Below, one piece after another: positions 55,765 to 64,000 of a stretch of 64,000 nt of DNA. A program made the translations under genes and the position numbers. The notes below the pieces were generated by a model. It saw only the letters and a program-made list of their open reading frames with translations, had not been told where the DNA came from and did not search any database. Source of the stretch: Caballeronia hypogeia (GTDB lineage: Bacteria > Pseudomonadota > Gammaproteobacteria > Burkholderiales > Burkholderiaceae); the NCBI RefSeq assembly GCF_001544875.2, contig NZ_FCOA02000002.1, positions 552,589-616,588 of the forward strand. Reading direction: 5' to 3'. Position 1 is the stretch's first letter. Each line of letters opens with the position of its first letter.

Positions 55765-57210
55765 ATGAAGGCGCTGAGCGTGGCGATTGCATCGACAGTC
55801 GCGCTGTTCGGCTGCACGACCGTCGGACCCGATTACAAGCTGCCCGCGAACGCGGCCGTCAACGCGCCTTATGTGAACGCGCCTATCGACGGCGCGGATC
55901 AGGCGCCCGTCACGCAGGGCGAAGTACCGGCGAAATGGTGGCGTCTCTATGACGATCCCGTGGTCGATCAGCTCGTCACGCAGGCGCTCGCATCGAACAC
56001 CGATCTGCGCGTGGCCGCCGCGAATCTCGCGCGCTCGCGCGCCGAAGTCGAGTTCGCGAATCAGCAAGGCGGGTTCTCGGGCAAGACATCGGCGGCGTTT
56101 CAGCGTGCGCAGGAATCAGCGGAACAATATCTGCTGACGGAAAAGCTTCCGGTCGTCAACGAAGGCGCGCTCGATCTGTCCATCTCCTACGAGGTCGATC
56201 TGTTCGGCAAGATCAAACGCGGCATAGAAGCCGCGAACGCCGACGACGAAGCCGTCGAAGCCGCGCAGGATCTCGCTCGTATCACCGTGGTCGCGGATGT
56301 CGTGCGCGCGTATGTCGAATCGTGCTCGGCGGCGGAAGAGCTGGATATCGCCCGTCAATCGCTCGATTTGCAGAAGCAGCGCGTGAAGCTCACGCAACGT
56401 CTGCGCGATGCGGGCCGCGGCAATCAGTCGGAAGTGACGCGCGGACAAACGCAGGCCGATACGCTCGCCGCCGACATTCCGCGCTTCGTCGCGCGCCGCA
56501 AGGTCGCGCAATATCGCCTTGCGATGCTGCTCGCGCGCGCGCCCTCGGACTTGCCCAAGGCCGCGCTCGAATGCAAGAAGCTGCCGAAGCTGCGCGCGCC
56601 GATTCCCGTCGGTGACGGCGCCGCGCTGCTCAAGCGCCGCCCCGATGTGCGCCAGGCCGAACGGCAGCTTGCATCGTCCACCGCGCGCATCGGCGTGGCG
56701 ACGGCGGCGCTGTATCCGTCGGTGGTGCTGGGGGCGTCGGTGGGTTCCGTCGGCATAGCGGAAGACCTGTTCGGCTCGAACACGAATCGCTGGGCGTTCG
56801 GTCCGCTCATCAGCTGGAGCTTTCCGATCAACGGCCAGCGCGCGCGCGTGCATCAGGCCGAAGCGGCAACCGGCGGCGCGCTCGCGCACTTCGACGGCGT
56901 CGTGCTGAAGGCGTTGCAGGAAACGCAGAGCAGCCTCGCGACGTATGCATCCGACACCACGCGCGCCGATGCATTGCGCACCGCGTACAAATCCGCGATC
57001 CAGTCGGCCGATGAAACGAACCGGCTGTATCGCTCGGGCCGCGAGTCCTTCCTCAACGATCTCGACGCCACGCGCACGCTCACCGGCGTCGCCGCTCAGG
57101 TCGCCGCCGCGAACGGACAGGTCGCGATCGATCAGGTGAATCTGTTCCGCGCGCTCGGCGGCGGCTGGGAAACCGACCAAGCCATCGCGCAGAATTCGAA
57201 GGGCAAATAA
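55765..57210 (+). CDS. Outer-membrane efflux lipoprotein, NodT/OprM type
   Basis: This 481-residue TolC-like channel has a lipoprotein signal with the cysteine in LFGCTTVGPDY (residue 17 from this start). Two OEP repeats follow: NTDLRVAAANLARSRAEVEFANQ in the first and KRRPDVRQAERQLASSTARIGVATAALYPSV in the second. It completes the efflux operon. ATG 55765 is chosen because AAGGA lies ten bases upstream; an ATG at 55747 that overlaps the adaptor stop as ATGA is the alternative and would add six residues to the signal sequence. Confidence 0.92.
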   Translation: MKALSVAIASTVALFGCTTVGPDYKLPANAAVNAPYVNAPIDGADQAPVTQGEVPAKWWRLYDDPVVDQLVTQALASNTDLRVAAANLARSRAEVEFANQQGGFSGKTSAAFQRAQESAEQYLLTEKLPVVNEGALDLSISYEVDLFGKIKRGIEAANADDEAVEAAQDLARITVVADVVRAYVESCSAAEELDIARQSLDLQKQRVKLTQRLRDAGRGNQSEVTRGQTQADTLAADIPRFVARRKVAQYRLAMLLARAPSDLPKAALECKKLPKLRAPIPVGDGAALLKRRPDVRQAERQLASSTARIGVATAALYPSVVLGASVGSVGIAEDLFGSNTNRWAFGPLISWSFPINGQRARVHQAEAATGGALAHFDGVVLKALQETQSSLATYASDTTRADALRTAYKSAIQSADETNRLYRSGRESFLNDLDATRTLTGVAAQVAAANGQVAIDQVNLFRALGGGWETDQAIAQNSKGK

Positions 57211-57224
57211 GCGCTCCGGAGGCG

Positions 57225-57725
57225 ATGGTGCGCACGAGCGAATACCGGTTCGTCACCGTCTGGAAGATCGCGGCGCCGCTTCAGGCGGTATGGGACGCCA
57301 TCCACGATCCGGCTGCGTGGCCGCAATGGTGGACCTGCGTCGAACATGTGACCGAAGTGCAAAGCGGCGCGGCCGATGGCGTCGGCGCCTTGCATCGCTA
57401 TACGTGGAAAGGACGTCTGCCGTATCGCGTGCGCTTCGACATGCGCGTCACGCGGGTCGAGCCGCTCGCCTTGCTCGAGGGCGTTGCGAGCGGCGATGTG
57501 GAGGGCATCGGACGCTGGACCTTTTCATCGAGCGATGACGTCACCGTCGTGCGATACGACTGGCGCGTGCGCACCGGTCGTGGATGGATGAACCTGCTCG
57601 CGCCCGTGGCGCGCCCGCTCTTCGAATGGAATCACGATTACGTCATGCAGCAAGGCGGCGAAGCGCTCGCACGACGTCTCGGCGCGGCGCTGGTGAGCAT
57701 AAGTCATCGCGAACCGGATGGCTGA
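57225..57725 (+). CDS. SRPBCC (START-like) family protein
   Basis: The 166-residue protein begins with FVTVWKIAAPLQAVWDAIHDPAAWPQWWTCVEHV, the usual first strand and helix of polyketide cyclase/SRPBCC domains, which bind hydrophobic ligands. The later RVRFDMRVTRVEPLALLEG and YDWRVRTGRGWMNLL strands fit. ATG 57225 follows GGAGG 14 bases after the efflux operon, so it may be read through from it. The ligand and role are unknown. Confidence 0.85.
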   Translation: MVRTSEYRFVTVWKIAAPLQAVWDAIHDPAAWPQWWTCVEHVTEVQSGAADGVGALHRYTWKGRLPYRVRFDMRVTRVEPLALLEGVASGDVEGIGRWTFSSSDDVTVVRYDWRVRTGRGWMNLLAPVARPLFEWNHDYVMQQGGEALARRLGAALVSISHREPDG

Positions 57726-57837
57726 GACACGACGCCGCCCGGAAACCGCCCACGCGCCGCCGTGGCGGAGGGCTAAGTCTCGCATAAGGTTCGCGCGCTA
57801 CGATGACCTGACTTCTCGTAGCCCGTGAATCAGCCGC

Positions 57838-58440
57838 ATGAATACACTCGAAGCGTTGAACCGCGCACTGTTCCTTTCGATCAACGCGACGCCCGCCACG
57901 CCACAATGGCAAGTCGAAGTCGCGATTGCCATAGCGAATGACCTCGTTTATCTGATTCCCCTTCTGCTTGCCCTGTTGTGGCTGCTCGGCGATCGCCGCC
58001 AGCGCGACGCAGCCGTGCGCGCATGTTGCGTCGCGCTGCTCGCGCTCGGCTTCAATCAGTTGATCGGCCTGGTCTGGATGCATCCAAGGCCGTTCATGAT
58101 CGGGCTCGGGCACACGTTCATCGAGCACGCGCCGGACTCGTCGTTTCCCAGCGATCACGCGACCGTCTGCGCGAGCGTCGCGTTGACGTTTTTGCTCGCG
58201 AGGCTCTGGCGTAACGGGATGCTGGTTGCGCTGGCCGGCCTGATGATCGCGTGGGCGCGCGTGCGCGTCGGCGTGCACTTTCCGCTCGATATGGCAGGCG
58301 CGGCGGGCGTCGCATGCGTGGCGTATATGCTCGTCGCCCCGCTGTGGGCCCGCGCGGGCGCCACGCTGATGCGCGTGCTGATCGCCCTGTATCGCAAGGT
58401 GCTTGCGTGGCCGATCAACCGGGGTTGGCTCGCGCCATGA
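57838..58440 (+). CDS. PAP2-family membrane phosphatase (undecaprenyl-diphosphatase type)
   Basis: This 200-residue inner-membrane phosphatase of the BcrC/PAP2 type has about five helices. The three active-site blocks are LVWMHPRPF (first block, without the usual leading Lys), SFPSDHAT (PSGH variant, with the catalytic His) and RVRVGVHFPLDM. BcrC-type enzymes release phosphate from undecaprenyl diphosphate on the outer face of the inner membrane, recycling the lipid carrier for peptidoglycan. It is convergent with glcC, whose gene ends 20 bases after its stop. Confidence 0.9.
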   Translation: MNTLEALNRALFLSINATPATPQWQVEVAIAIANDLVYLIPLLLALLWLLGDRRQRDAAVRACCVALLALGFNQLIGLVWMHPRPFMIGLGHTFIEHAPDSSFPSDHATVCASVALTFLLARLWRNGMLVALAGLMIAWARVRVGVHFPLDMAGAAGVACVAYMLVAPLWARAGATLMRVLIALYRKVLAWPINRGWLAP

Positions 58441-58460
58441 GCGCCATGAGCGCCTGCCCC

Positions 58461-59225
58461 TCAACTCCATCCTTCCAGCCGTAAAGTCGAGCGCACGAGC
58501 CGCTCTTCCTCGCGCTCGATCTCGGCCAGGCTGTCGCGCACGCTCCTGACATGCTGACCCGCCGCGCGCCGCGCCTGCTCGGGCAGCATGCCGGTCACGG
58601 CGTTATAGAGCCGCGCGTGCTGCCTGTCGATCAGGCGCTTCTGCGGCTCGCGGTGATAGAGGTTGTTCACGGACGCATACACCGCGCTCAGCATCAGGTC
58701 GTTCAACATGCCCAGCGTGTGAACGAGCACGGGATTGTGCGACGCCTCGCAAATCGCCAGATGAAACGCGTGATCGAGCCGCGCATGAGTCGATGCATCG
58801 GTTTCGTGCATGTCGGCGGCGACGAGTTCATCGTAGCGCCGCCGGATCATGATGTGATCGGCCGCCGTGCCACGCAGCGCCGCGAGACGCGCCGCCTCCG
58901 CTTCGAGCATTTCGCGCACTTCCAGCAGATCGTAAAGCGTGCGCGGTTGCGAGCCGAGCAGATGCATCATTGGCGTCTGAACGGGCTCGGCGGTCAGCTT
59001 CGCGACGACCGAACCTTTGCCCTGCGACGTCTCGATCAATCCCCGCGCCCGCAAAATCTTCAAGCCCTCGCGCAGCGCGGTCCGTGACACGCCGAGCTTC
59101 TCCGTCAGCCGCCGCTCGGACGGCAGCGTCTGCCCGACCTTCAACACGCCATCGACGATCAGCGCCTCGATGCGTTCGACGACCACATCCGCCAGTTTCC
59201 GTTTGCTTCCGTCTGCTTCGTTCAT
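58461..59225 (-). CDS. glcC: GntR/FadR-family regulator of glycolate genes
   Basis: The 254-residue protein has a GntR winged helix (VGQTLPSERRLTEKLGVSRTALREGLKILRARGLIET spans residues ~31-67). A C-terminal FCD domain follows with LDHAFHLAICEASHN and a late HARLYNAVTG metal site. It is divergent from glcDEF, and two copies of a TGGTATTACCA-type palindrome lie in the gap. In E. coli GlcC activates the glc operon in the presence of glycolate. The regulator here is probably functional for the adjacent operon. ATG 59225 gives the usual N-terminus; longer frames to 59342 cross the operator. Confidence 0.9.
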   Translation of the reverse strand: MNEADGSKRKLADVVVERIEALIVDGVLKVGQTLPSERRLTEKLGVSRTALREGLKILRARGLIETSQGKGSVVAKLTAEPVQTPMMHLLGSQPRTLYDLLEVREMLEAEAARLAALRGTAADHIMIRRRYDELVAADMHETDASTHARLDHAFHLAICEASHNPVLVHTLGMLNDLMLSAVYASVNNLYHREPQKRLIDRQHARLYNAVTGMLPEQARRAAGQHVRSVRDSLAEIEREEERLVRSTLRLEGWS

Positions 59226-59236
59226 CGCGCTCACCG

Positions 59237-59249
59237 CTGGTATTACCAG
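59237..59249. promoter_or_regulatory. GntR/FadR-type operator, copy 1
   Basis: CTGGTATTACCAG is symmetric about its central T and matches the TGGTnnnACCA pattern bound by FadR-subfamily regulators. It is 12 bases upstream of glcC, well placed for autoregulation. Confidence 0.82.
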
Positions 59250-59345
59250 TGAAAAATGGTAGCACGCCGTTCGCTTATCGGCCTTCGCTTCGCCTTTTAC
59301 CTGCGCTATCCAAGCTGACATTCGGCACACGAGCAAGTTCACAAA

Positions 59346-59358
59346 CTGGTATTACCAG
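59346..59358. promoter_or_regulatory. GntR/FadR-type operator, copy 2
   Basis: An identical CTGGTATTACCAG lies 109 bases from the first copy and 91 bases before the glcD start. The two identical sites in one divergent gap indicate shared control of glcC and glcDEF. Confidence 0.82.
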
Positions 59359-59448
59359 CCGAAAAGGAATCGACATTGCGGCGCGGACCCGCAAGAATCG
59401 CCCCAAAGCATACGTGGGCACGCACCCGCGTCCCACCGGAGACACCGC

Positions 59449-60948
59449 ATGTCCTACGCATACGACGAAAAGCTCGACGGCCCGCTGCGCGATCACGACA
59501 AGGCCGCGATCGTGCGCGACCTCGAGGCGCTGCTTCCCGATCTTCAGCTTCTCCATTCCAGAGAGGATTTGCGCCCTTTCGAATGCGATGGCCTTTCCGC
59601 CTATCGCATCACGCCAATGCTCGTCGCCCTGCCCGGCACCGTCGACGAGGTGCAGACGCTGCTCGAATACGCACACGCCCATGGCGTGCCGGTGGTCGCG
59701 CGCGGCGCGGGCACGGGTCTGTCGGGCGGTGCGTTGCCGCTGGAAAAGGGCATCCTGCTCGTGATGTCGCGCTTCAACCGCATCATCGGGATCGACGCGC
59801 AAGCGTGCATCGCGCGCGTGCAGCCCGGCGTGCGCAATCTCGCCATCTCGCAGGCGGCCGCGCCCCATGGTCTGTATTACGCGCCCGATCCTTCCTCGCA
59901 AATCGCATGCTCCATCGGCGGCAATGTGGCGGAGAACGCGGGCGGCGTGCATTGCCTCAAGTACGGTCTCACGGTGCATAACATCCTGCGCGTCGAGATC
60001 GTGACGATCGATGGCGTTCGCCTGACGCTCGGCTCCGAAGCACTGGATTCACCCGGCTTCGATTTGCTCGCGCTCATCACCGGTTCGGAAGGCATGCTCG
60101 GCGTGGTCGTCGAAGTGACCGTCAAATTGCTGACGAAGCCGCAGAGCGCCAAGGTCCTCCTCGCCAGTTTCGAGGACGTCGAGAAGGCCGGCGATGCAGT
60201 CGCGCAGATCATCGCGGCGGGCGTGATCCCCGGCGGCCTGGAGATGATGGACAACCTCGCGATTCGCGCCGCCGAGGACTTCATCCATGCGGGCTATCCC
60301 GTCGATGCCCAGGCGCTCCTGCTCTGCGAAGTCGATGGCGCGGAATCGGACGTCGATGAAGACTGCGCGCGCGTGGAAGCGCTTCTGCGCACGGCGGGCG
60401 CGACCGAGATCCGCCTCGCTGCGAACGAAGCCGAGCGCCAGCGCTTCTGGGCGGGCCGCAAGAACGCGTTCCCGGCGGTGGGCCGCATCTCGCCCGACTA
60501 TTACTGCATGGACGGCACGATTCCACGCCGCGAGTTGTCGCGCGTGCTGCGCGGCATCGCGGAACTGTCGGAACGATATGGGCTGCGCGTTGCAAACGTG
60601 TTCCATGCAGGAGATGGCAACATGCACCCGCTCATTCTCTTCGACGCCAACGCACCTGGCGAAACGGAACGCGCCGAGATCATCGGCGCGCGCATCCTCG
60701 AACTGTGCGTCGAAGTGGGCGGCAGCATCACGGGCGAGCATGGCGTGGGCCGCGAAAAGATCAACCAGATGTGCGCCCAATTCAATAGCGACGAACTCAC
60801 GTTCTTTCATGCCGTGAAGGCCGCGTTCGATCCCGACGGGCTGCTGAACCCCGGCAAGAACGTGCCGACACTGCATCGCTGCGCCGAATTCGGCTCGATG
60901 CACGTGCACCACGGCGCATTGCCTCATCCCGAACTGGAGCGCTTCTGA
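59449..60948 (+). CDS. glcD: Glycolate oxidase subunit GlcD (FAD-linked)
   Basis: The 499-residue flavoprotein has an N-terminal FAD_binding_4 domain (VARGAGTGLSGGALPLEKGIL, residues ~82-102; IACSIGGNVAENAGGVHCLKYG). A C-terminal FAD-oxidase domain ends NVFHAGDGNMHPLILFD and GSITGEHGVGREK. It oxidises glycolate (or D-lactate) to the keto acid together with GlcE and GlcF, passing electrons to the membrane chain. The stop overlaps the glcE start by one base. Two regulator palindromes lie upstream. Confidence 0.95.
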   Translation: MSYAYDEKLDGPLRDHDKAAIVRDLEALLPDLQLLHSREDLRPFECDGLSAYRITPMLVALPGTVDEVQTLLEYAHAHGVPVVARGAGTGLSGGALPLEKGILLVMSRFNRIIGIDAQACIARVQPGVRNLAISQAAAPHGLYYAPDPSSQIACSIGGNVAENAGGVHCLKYGLTVHNILRVEIVTIDGVRLTLGSEALDSPGFDLLALITGSEGMLGVVVEVTVKLLTKPQSAKVLLASFEDVEKAGDAVAQIIAAGVIPGGLEMMDNLAIRAAEDFIHAGYPVDAQALLLCEVDGAESDVDEDCARVEALLRTAGATEIRLAANEAERQRFWAGRKNAFPAVGRISPDYYCMDGTIPRRELSRVLRGIAELSERYGLRVANVFHAGDGNMHPLILFDANAPGETERAEIIGARILELCVEVGGSITGEHGVGREKINQMCAQFNSDELTFFHAVKAAFDPDGLLNPGKNVPTLHRCAEFGSMHVHHGALPHPELERF

Positions 60949-62015
60949 TGCGACGCGACCTCATCTCAATCGACGACAGCGCGCGCCTCGTCGATCAAGT
61001 GCAGCGCGCGATCGCGCGCAAGCAGCCGTTGCGCATTCATGGCGGCGACAGCAAGGCGTTTCTCGGCAGACCGGTCCAGGCGGAAGCGCTCGACACGCGC
61101 TCGCATCGCGGCATCGTCAGCTATGACCCGAGCGAACTCGTGATTACCGCGCGCGCCGGCACGCCGCTTGCCGAAGTGAACGCGATCCTCGATGAAGCTG
61201 GCCAGATGCTGCCATGCGAGCCGTCCACACATGGCGAAGCGGCGACCATCGGCGGTGTGGTGGCGACGGGACTGGCGGGACCGCGTCGTCCGTGGGCGGG
61301 CTCGGTGCGCGACTTCGTGCTCGGCTGCCGTGTCGTGACCGGCGAAGGCAAGCATCTGCGCTTCGGCGGCCAGGTCATGAAAAACGTCGCGGGCTACGAT
61401 GTATCGCGCCTGATGAGCGGCAGCTTCGGCTGTCTCGGTCTTCTCACCGAGGTCTCGCTGAAAGTTCTGCCGAAGCCACGCGAAACGAGGTGCCTCACTC
61501 TGGCGCTGGAACCCGGCGAGGCCATGCGCGAGCTTTCCGCCTGGCGCGAGGCGGCGTTGCCCGTCAGCGGCGCGTGTCATGTCGATGGCCGTCTGCATGT
61601 ACGCCTCGAAGGCGGCACGGGTTCGGTGCGTGCGGCCGTCGAACGCATCGGCGGAGAGCATCTCGATGCGTGTTTCTGGGCCGATCTGCGCGAACGTCGC
61701 CTGCCGTTCTTCGACGATGCTCGCCCGCTCTGGCGTTTATCCCTGCCCAACGATACGCCGCTCATCGACCTGCCCGGCGCGGTCATGCTCGACTGGGGCG
61801 GCGCTCAACGCTGGCTCAGGAGCGATGCCTCCGCCGATGTGATCCGCGGCATCGCCAGCGCTGCGGGCGGTCATGCGACCTGCTTCTCGCCCGGCGCGGC
61901 AAGCGAGCCATTTCATCCGCTCGCTGCGCCGCTCATGCGCGTTCACCGGCAACTGAAGCAACGCCTCGATCCACACGGCGTATTCAATCCCGGCCGCATG
62001 TACGCGGACTATTGA
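60948..62015 (+). CDS. glcE: Glycolate oxidase subunit GlcE (FAD-binding)
   Basis: This 355-residue FAD_binding_4 protein is related to the first domain of GlcD. It has PLRIHGGDSKAFLGR, VITARAGTPLAEVNAIL, the TIGGVVATGLAGPRRPW flavin block and GRMYADY near the end with GVFNPGRM. It is a second flavin subunit of the glycolate oxidase complex. The ATG overlaps the glcD stop (TGATG). Its own stop lies 21 bases before glcF. Confidence 0.94.
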   Translation: MRRDLISIDDSARLVDQVQRAIARKQPLRIHGGDSKAFLGRPVQAEALDTRSHRGIVSYDPSELVITARAGTPLAEVNAILDEAGQMLPCEPSTHGEAATIGGVVATGLAGPRRPWAGSVRDFVLGCRVVTGEGKHLRFGGQVMKNVAGYDVSRLMSGSFGCLGLLTEVSLKVLPKPRETRCLTLALEPGEAMRELSAWREAALPVSGACHVDGRLHVRLEGGTGSVRAAVERIGGEHLDACFWADLRERRLPFFDDARPLWRLSLPNDTPLIDLPGAVMLDWGGAQRWLRSDASADVIRGIASAAGGHATCFSPGAASEPFHPLAAPLMRVHRQLKQRLDPHGVFNPGRMYADY

Positions 62016-62036
62016 CGTCACCGACTCGCACAAGCC

Positions 62037-63263
62037 ATGCAAACGAATCTCAGCGACGAAGCCAAAACGCTCGCGCGCGCAAAGGAAGCCGAAGACATTC
62101 TGCGCTCATGCGTGCATTGCGGGTTCTGCAACGCCACGTGCCCGACTTATCAATTGCTGGGCAGCGAACTCGATGGTCCGCGCGGGCGCATCTATCTCAT
62201 CAAGCAGATGCTCGAAGGCGAGCCGGTCAGCGACAAGACGCAGTTGCATCTGGACCGCTGTCTCACGTGCCGCAATTGCGAAACGACCTGTCCCTCGGGC
62301 GTCACGTATCACGCGCTGCTCGATATCGGCCGCGCCGAACTGGAGCGCCGTGTGCCGCGTCCCGCGCGCGAGCGCATGTTGCGCGGCGGCTTGCGTCAGG
62401 TGATTCCGCGCCCAGCCGTCTTCGATGCGCTCCTGAAGGCCGGGCGTATCGCGCGTCCGTTGCTGCCCGCATCGCTGCGGCACAAGATTCCGGCGGGCAC
62501 GGTGACCGCGAAGCCTCGGCCGCCCGCACGGCATGCGCGACGCGTGCTGATGCTCGAAGGCTGCGTGCAGCCTTCGCTGTCGCCGAACACTAACGCGGCA
62601 GCGGCCCGCGTGCTGGACCGGCTCGGCATCAGCGTGATCGATGCATCGAAGGCCGGATGTTGCGGGGCCACCGACTATCACCTGAACGCGCAGGAAAAGG
62701 GGCTGATGCGCGCGCGGCGCAACATCGACGCATGGTGGCCCGCGATCGAAGCCGGCGCGGAAGCGATCGTGCAGACCGCAAGCGGTTGTGGCGCGTTCGT
62801 CAAGGAATACGGGCACCTCCTGCGCGACGATCCGCATTACGCGGCCAAAGCGGCGCGCGTAAGCGAACTGGCGCGCGATTTCGTCGAAGTACTCGGTGCG
62901 GAGCCGCTCGAGTCACTCGAAGCGCCCGACTCCGAACAACGCCGGCGCATCGCCTTTCATTGTCCCTGCACATTGCAGCATGCGCAGAAGCTCGGGGGCG
63001 CGGTCGAAGCGATTCTCACGCGTCTCGGTTACGACCTCACCGCCGTGCCCGATGCGCATCTGTGCTGCGGTTCCGCGGGCACGTATTCGATCACGCAGCC
63101 GGAGCTGTCGAAGCAACTGCGCGACCGCAAGATGGATGCGCTCGAAAGCGGCGCGCCCGATGAGATCGTCACGGCGAATATCGGCTGTCAAACGCATCTG
63201 GCGGGAGCGCAACGCACAGGCGTGCGTCACTGGATCGAGCTGGTGGAAGACGCGCTGCGCTGA
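62037..63263 (+). CDS. glcF: Glycolate oxidase iron-sulfur subunit GlcF
   Basis: The 408-residue subunit has two ferredoxin-type 4Fe-4S sites (CVHCGFCNATCP at residues ~23-34 and CLTCRNCETTCPSG at ~77-90). Two CCG-type domains follow, with GCCGATDYH and HLCCGSAGTYS. It hands electrons from the GlcD/GlcE flavins to the membrane. Together the three genes make a complete oxidase; glcG and glcB are not in the window. Confidence 0.95.
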   Translation: MQTNLSDEAKTLARAKEAEDILRSCVHCGFCNATCPTYQLLGSELDGPRGRIYLIKQMLEGEPVSDKTQLHLDRCLTCRNCETTCPSGVTYHALLDIGRAELERRVPRPARERMLRGGLRQVIPRPAVFDALLKAGRIARPLLPASLRHKIPAGTVTAKPRPPARHARRVLMLEGCVQPSLSPNTNAAAARVLDRLGISVIDASKAGCCGATDYHLNAQEKGLMRARRNIDAWWPAIEAGAEAIVQTASGCGAFVKEYGHLLRDDPHYAAKAARVSELARDFVEVLGAEPLESLEAPDSEQRRRIAFHCPCTLQHAQKLGGAVEAILTRLGYDLTAVPDAHLCCGSAGTYSITQPELSKQLRDRKMDALESGAPDEIVTANIGCQTHLAGAQRTGVRHWIELVEDALR

Positions 63264-63275
63264 GTCAGCACCAAG

Positions 63276-63800
63276 TCACGCGCGCTGTGGCGCCGTATAC
63301 CACTTCGGATGAAATGCTTTCACGAGCGGGCCGTCGGTGCGCAGCGCGTGGCAACCGTCGAGCTGAAACGGCCGCGTGGCGCCACTCGCGTTGACTTCCT
63401 CGCTCATGGTCTGGAATGCAGCGGTCGCCACGGCGCCTATGAGTTCGGTCAGATGCGTGCAACCCTGAACGCCGCCGAACAGGCTCCTGATCTCGCGCAT
63501 GAAGCCCGGCGCGAGCTTCATGCCCTTTAGCTTGCGATACTCGGGCGTGATCGTTTCGCAATGTCCGACATAAGGCACGGTGATCGATTCGGCATGCGCG
63601 TCACGTATCACGAAGTCGATGCCTGTCGTGATGCGCAGCATCATCTCGTGCACCGGTTCGCCCGCCTTGACGATCACGCCATGTGACGCTCGATCGTACG
63701 ACTTCGTATCGCGCAGACGGCCTTCAATGTCGTAGAGGCCGTCCGCGCGTTTGAAGCCTTGCAGCGTGATCTGCCGCGTATGTAAGGGCGCACGTTCCAT
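63276..63800 (-). CDS. DUF2889 domain protein
   Basis: This 174-residue protein has the pattern [27 protein letters not shown] at the start, then a [19 protein letters not shown] middle and [17 protein letters not shown] near the end, which I match to DUF2889. The His and Asp in these blocks may bind a metal; the function is unknown. ATG 63800 is chosen; a GTG at 63806 overlaps the etfA stop as GTGA and would couple the two genes. It is convergent with glcF and directly downstream of etfA. Confidence 0.82.
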   Translation of the reverse strand: MERAPLHTRQITLQGFKRADGLYDIEGRLRDTKSYDRASHGVIVKAGEPVHEMMLRITTGIDFVIRDAHAESITVPYVGHCETITPEYRKLKGMKLAPGFMREIRSLFGGVQGCTHLTELIGAVATAAFQTMSEEVNASGATRPFQLDGCHALRTDGPLVKAFHPKWYTAPQRA

Positions 63801-63802
63801 CG

Positions 63803-64000
63803 TCACAGGATGCTCGCGAGTTCGGGCACGACGGTAAAGAGATCGCCGACGAGACCGTAATCGGCTACGCTGAAGATCGGCGCTTCCGGGTCCTTGTTGA
63901 TCGCGACGATGACCTTCGAGTCCTTCATGCCCGCGAGATGCTGGATCGCGCCCGAGATGCCGACGGCCACGTACAGTTGCGGCGCGACGATCTTGCCGGT
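63803..64000 (-). CDS. etfA: Electron transfer flavoprotein alpha subunit, C-terminal end (partial)
   Basis: The last 65 residues of an ETF alpha chain run off the right edge. The FAD-domain end is clear: [20 protein letters not shown], then [21 protein letters not shown] and a final [12 protein letters not shown] carries electrons from acyl-CoA dehydrogenases to the quinone pool. The 5' part and etfB should lie beyond the window. The stop region overlaps the possible GTG start of the DUF2889 gene. Confidence 0.95.
   Translation of the reverse strand, partial: TGKIVAPQLYVAVGISGAIQHLAGMKDSKVIVAINKDPEAPIFSVADYGLVGDLFTVVPELASIL

Overview
The window is high-GC DNA with the gene content and style of a beta-proteobacterium of the Burkholderia / Caballeronia / Paraburkholderia group. 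The evidence is many LysR regulators, several sugar-acid catabolic clusters, a fused indolepyruvate ferredoxin oxidoreductase, an AaeAB/EmrA-like FUSC efflux operon and glcDEF. This placement comes from gene content only. About 50 protein genes are called. I found no rRNA, tRNA, CRISPR array or intact mobile element. The window cuts a dehydratase gene on the left and etfA on the right.

Layout. 1-4.5 kb: a sugar-acid type cluster (IlvD/Edd dehydratase, terminator, DHDPS-family lyase, MFS carrier, 2-hydroxyacid dehydrogenase). 4.5-9.4 kb: universal stress protein, an unusual LysR regulator with two DNA-binding domains, an O-methyltransferase, and an ECF sigma/anti-sigma pair preceded by a related membrane protein. 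9.4-15.7 kb: carbonic anhydrase plus SulP transporter, alpha/beta hydrolase, glycosyltransferase/deacetylase pair, and a gene-poor stretch with an orphan promoter-terminator pair. 15.7-18.5 kb: a decayed MFS pseudogene, a FadR-type regulator and two small proteins. 18.6-22.1 kb: a UvrA paralogue and a YdcF protein.

22.5-28.6 kb holds the most intriguing set: a carrier protein, an acyl-CoA-dehydrogenase-like flavoprotein, an amino acid:[carrier protein] ligase (a stand-alone seryl-tRNA-synthetase-like enzyme), a DUF1839 protein and, after a strong hairpin, a GH2 glycosidase. Together they suggest a small pathway that activates an amino acid on a carrier protein, modifies it there and passes it to an unknown acceptor.

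28.6-40.7 kb is carbohydrate catabolism. A talarate/galactarate-dehydratase-like enzyme and its MFS carrier are controlled by a divergent LacI repressor with two palindromic operators. A six-gene operon then encodes non-phosphorylative L-arabinose oxidation plus an araFGH importer, with a divergent LysR regulator and a perfect LysR-type inverted repeat between them. 40.7-49.7 kb: indolepyruvate ferredoxin oxidoreductase with a divergent LysR, then an MFS carrier, an aconitase-superfamily enzyme with reversed domain order and another LysR. 49.7-57.7 kb: ampC/ampR, then a MarR-controlled FUSC/DUF1656/HlyD/outer-membrane efflux operon. 57.8-64 kb: a PAP2 phosphatase, glcC divergent from glcDEF with two copies of the regulator palindrome, a DUF2889 protein and the 3' end of etfA.
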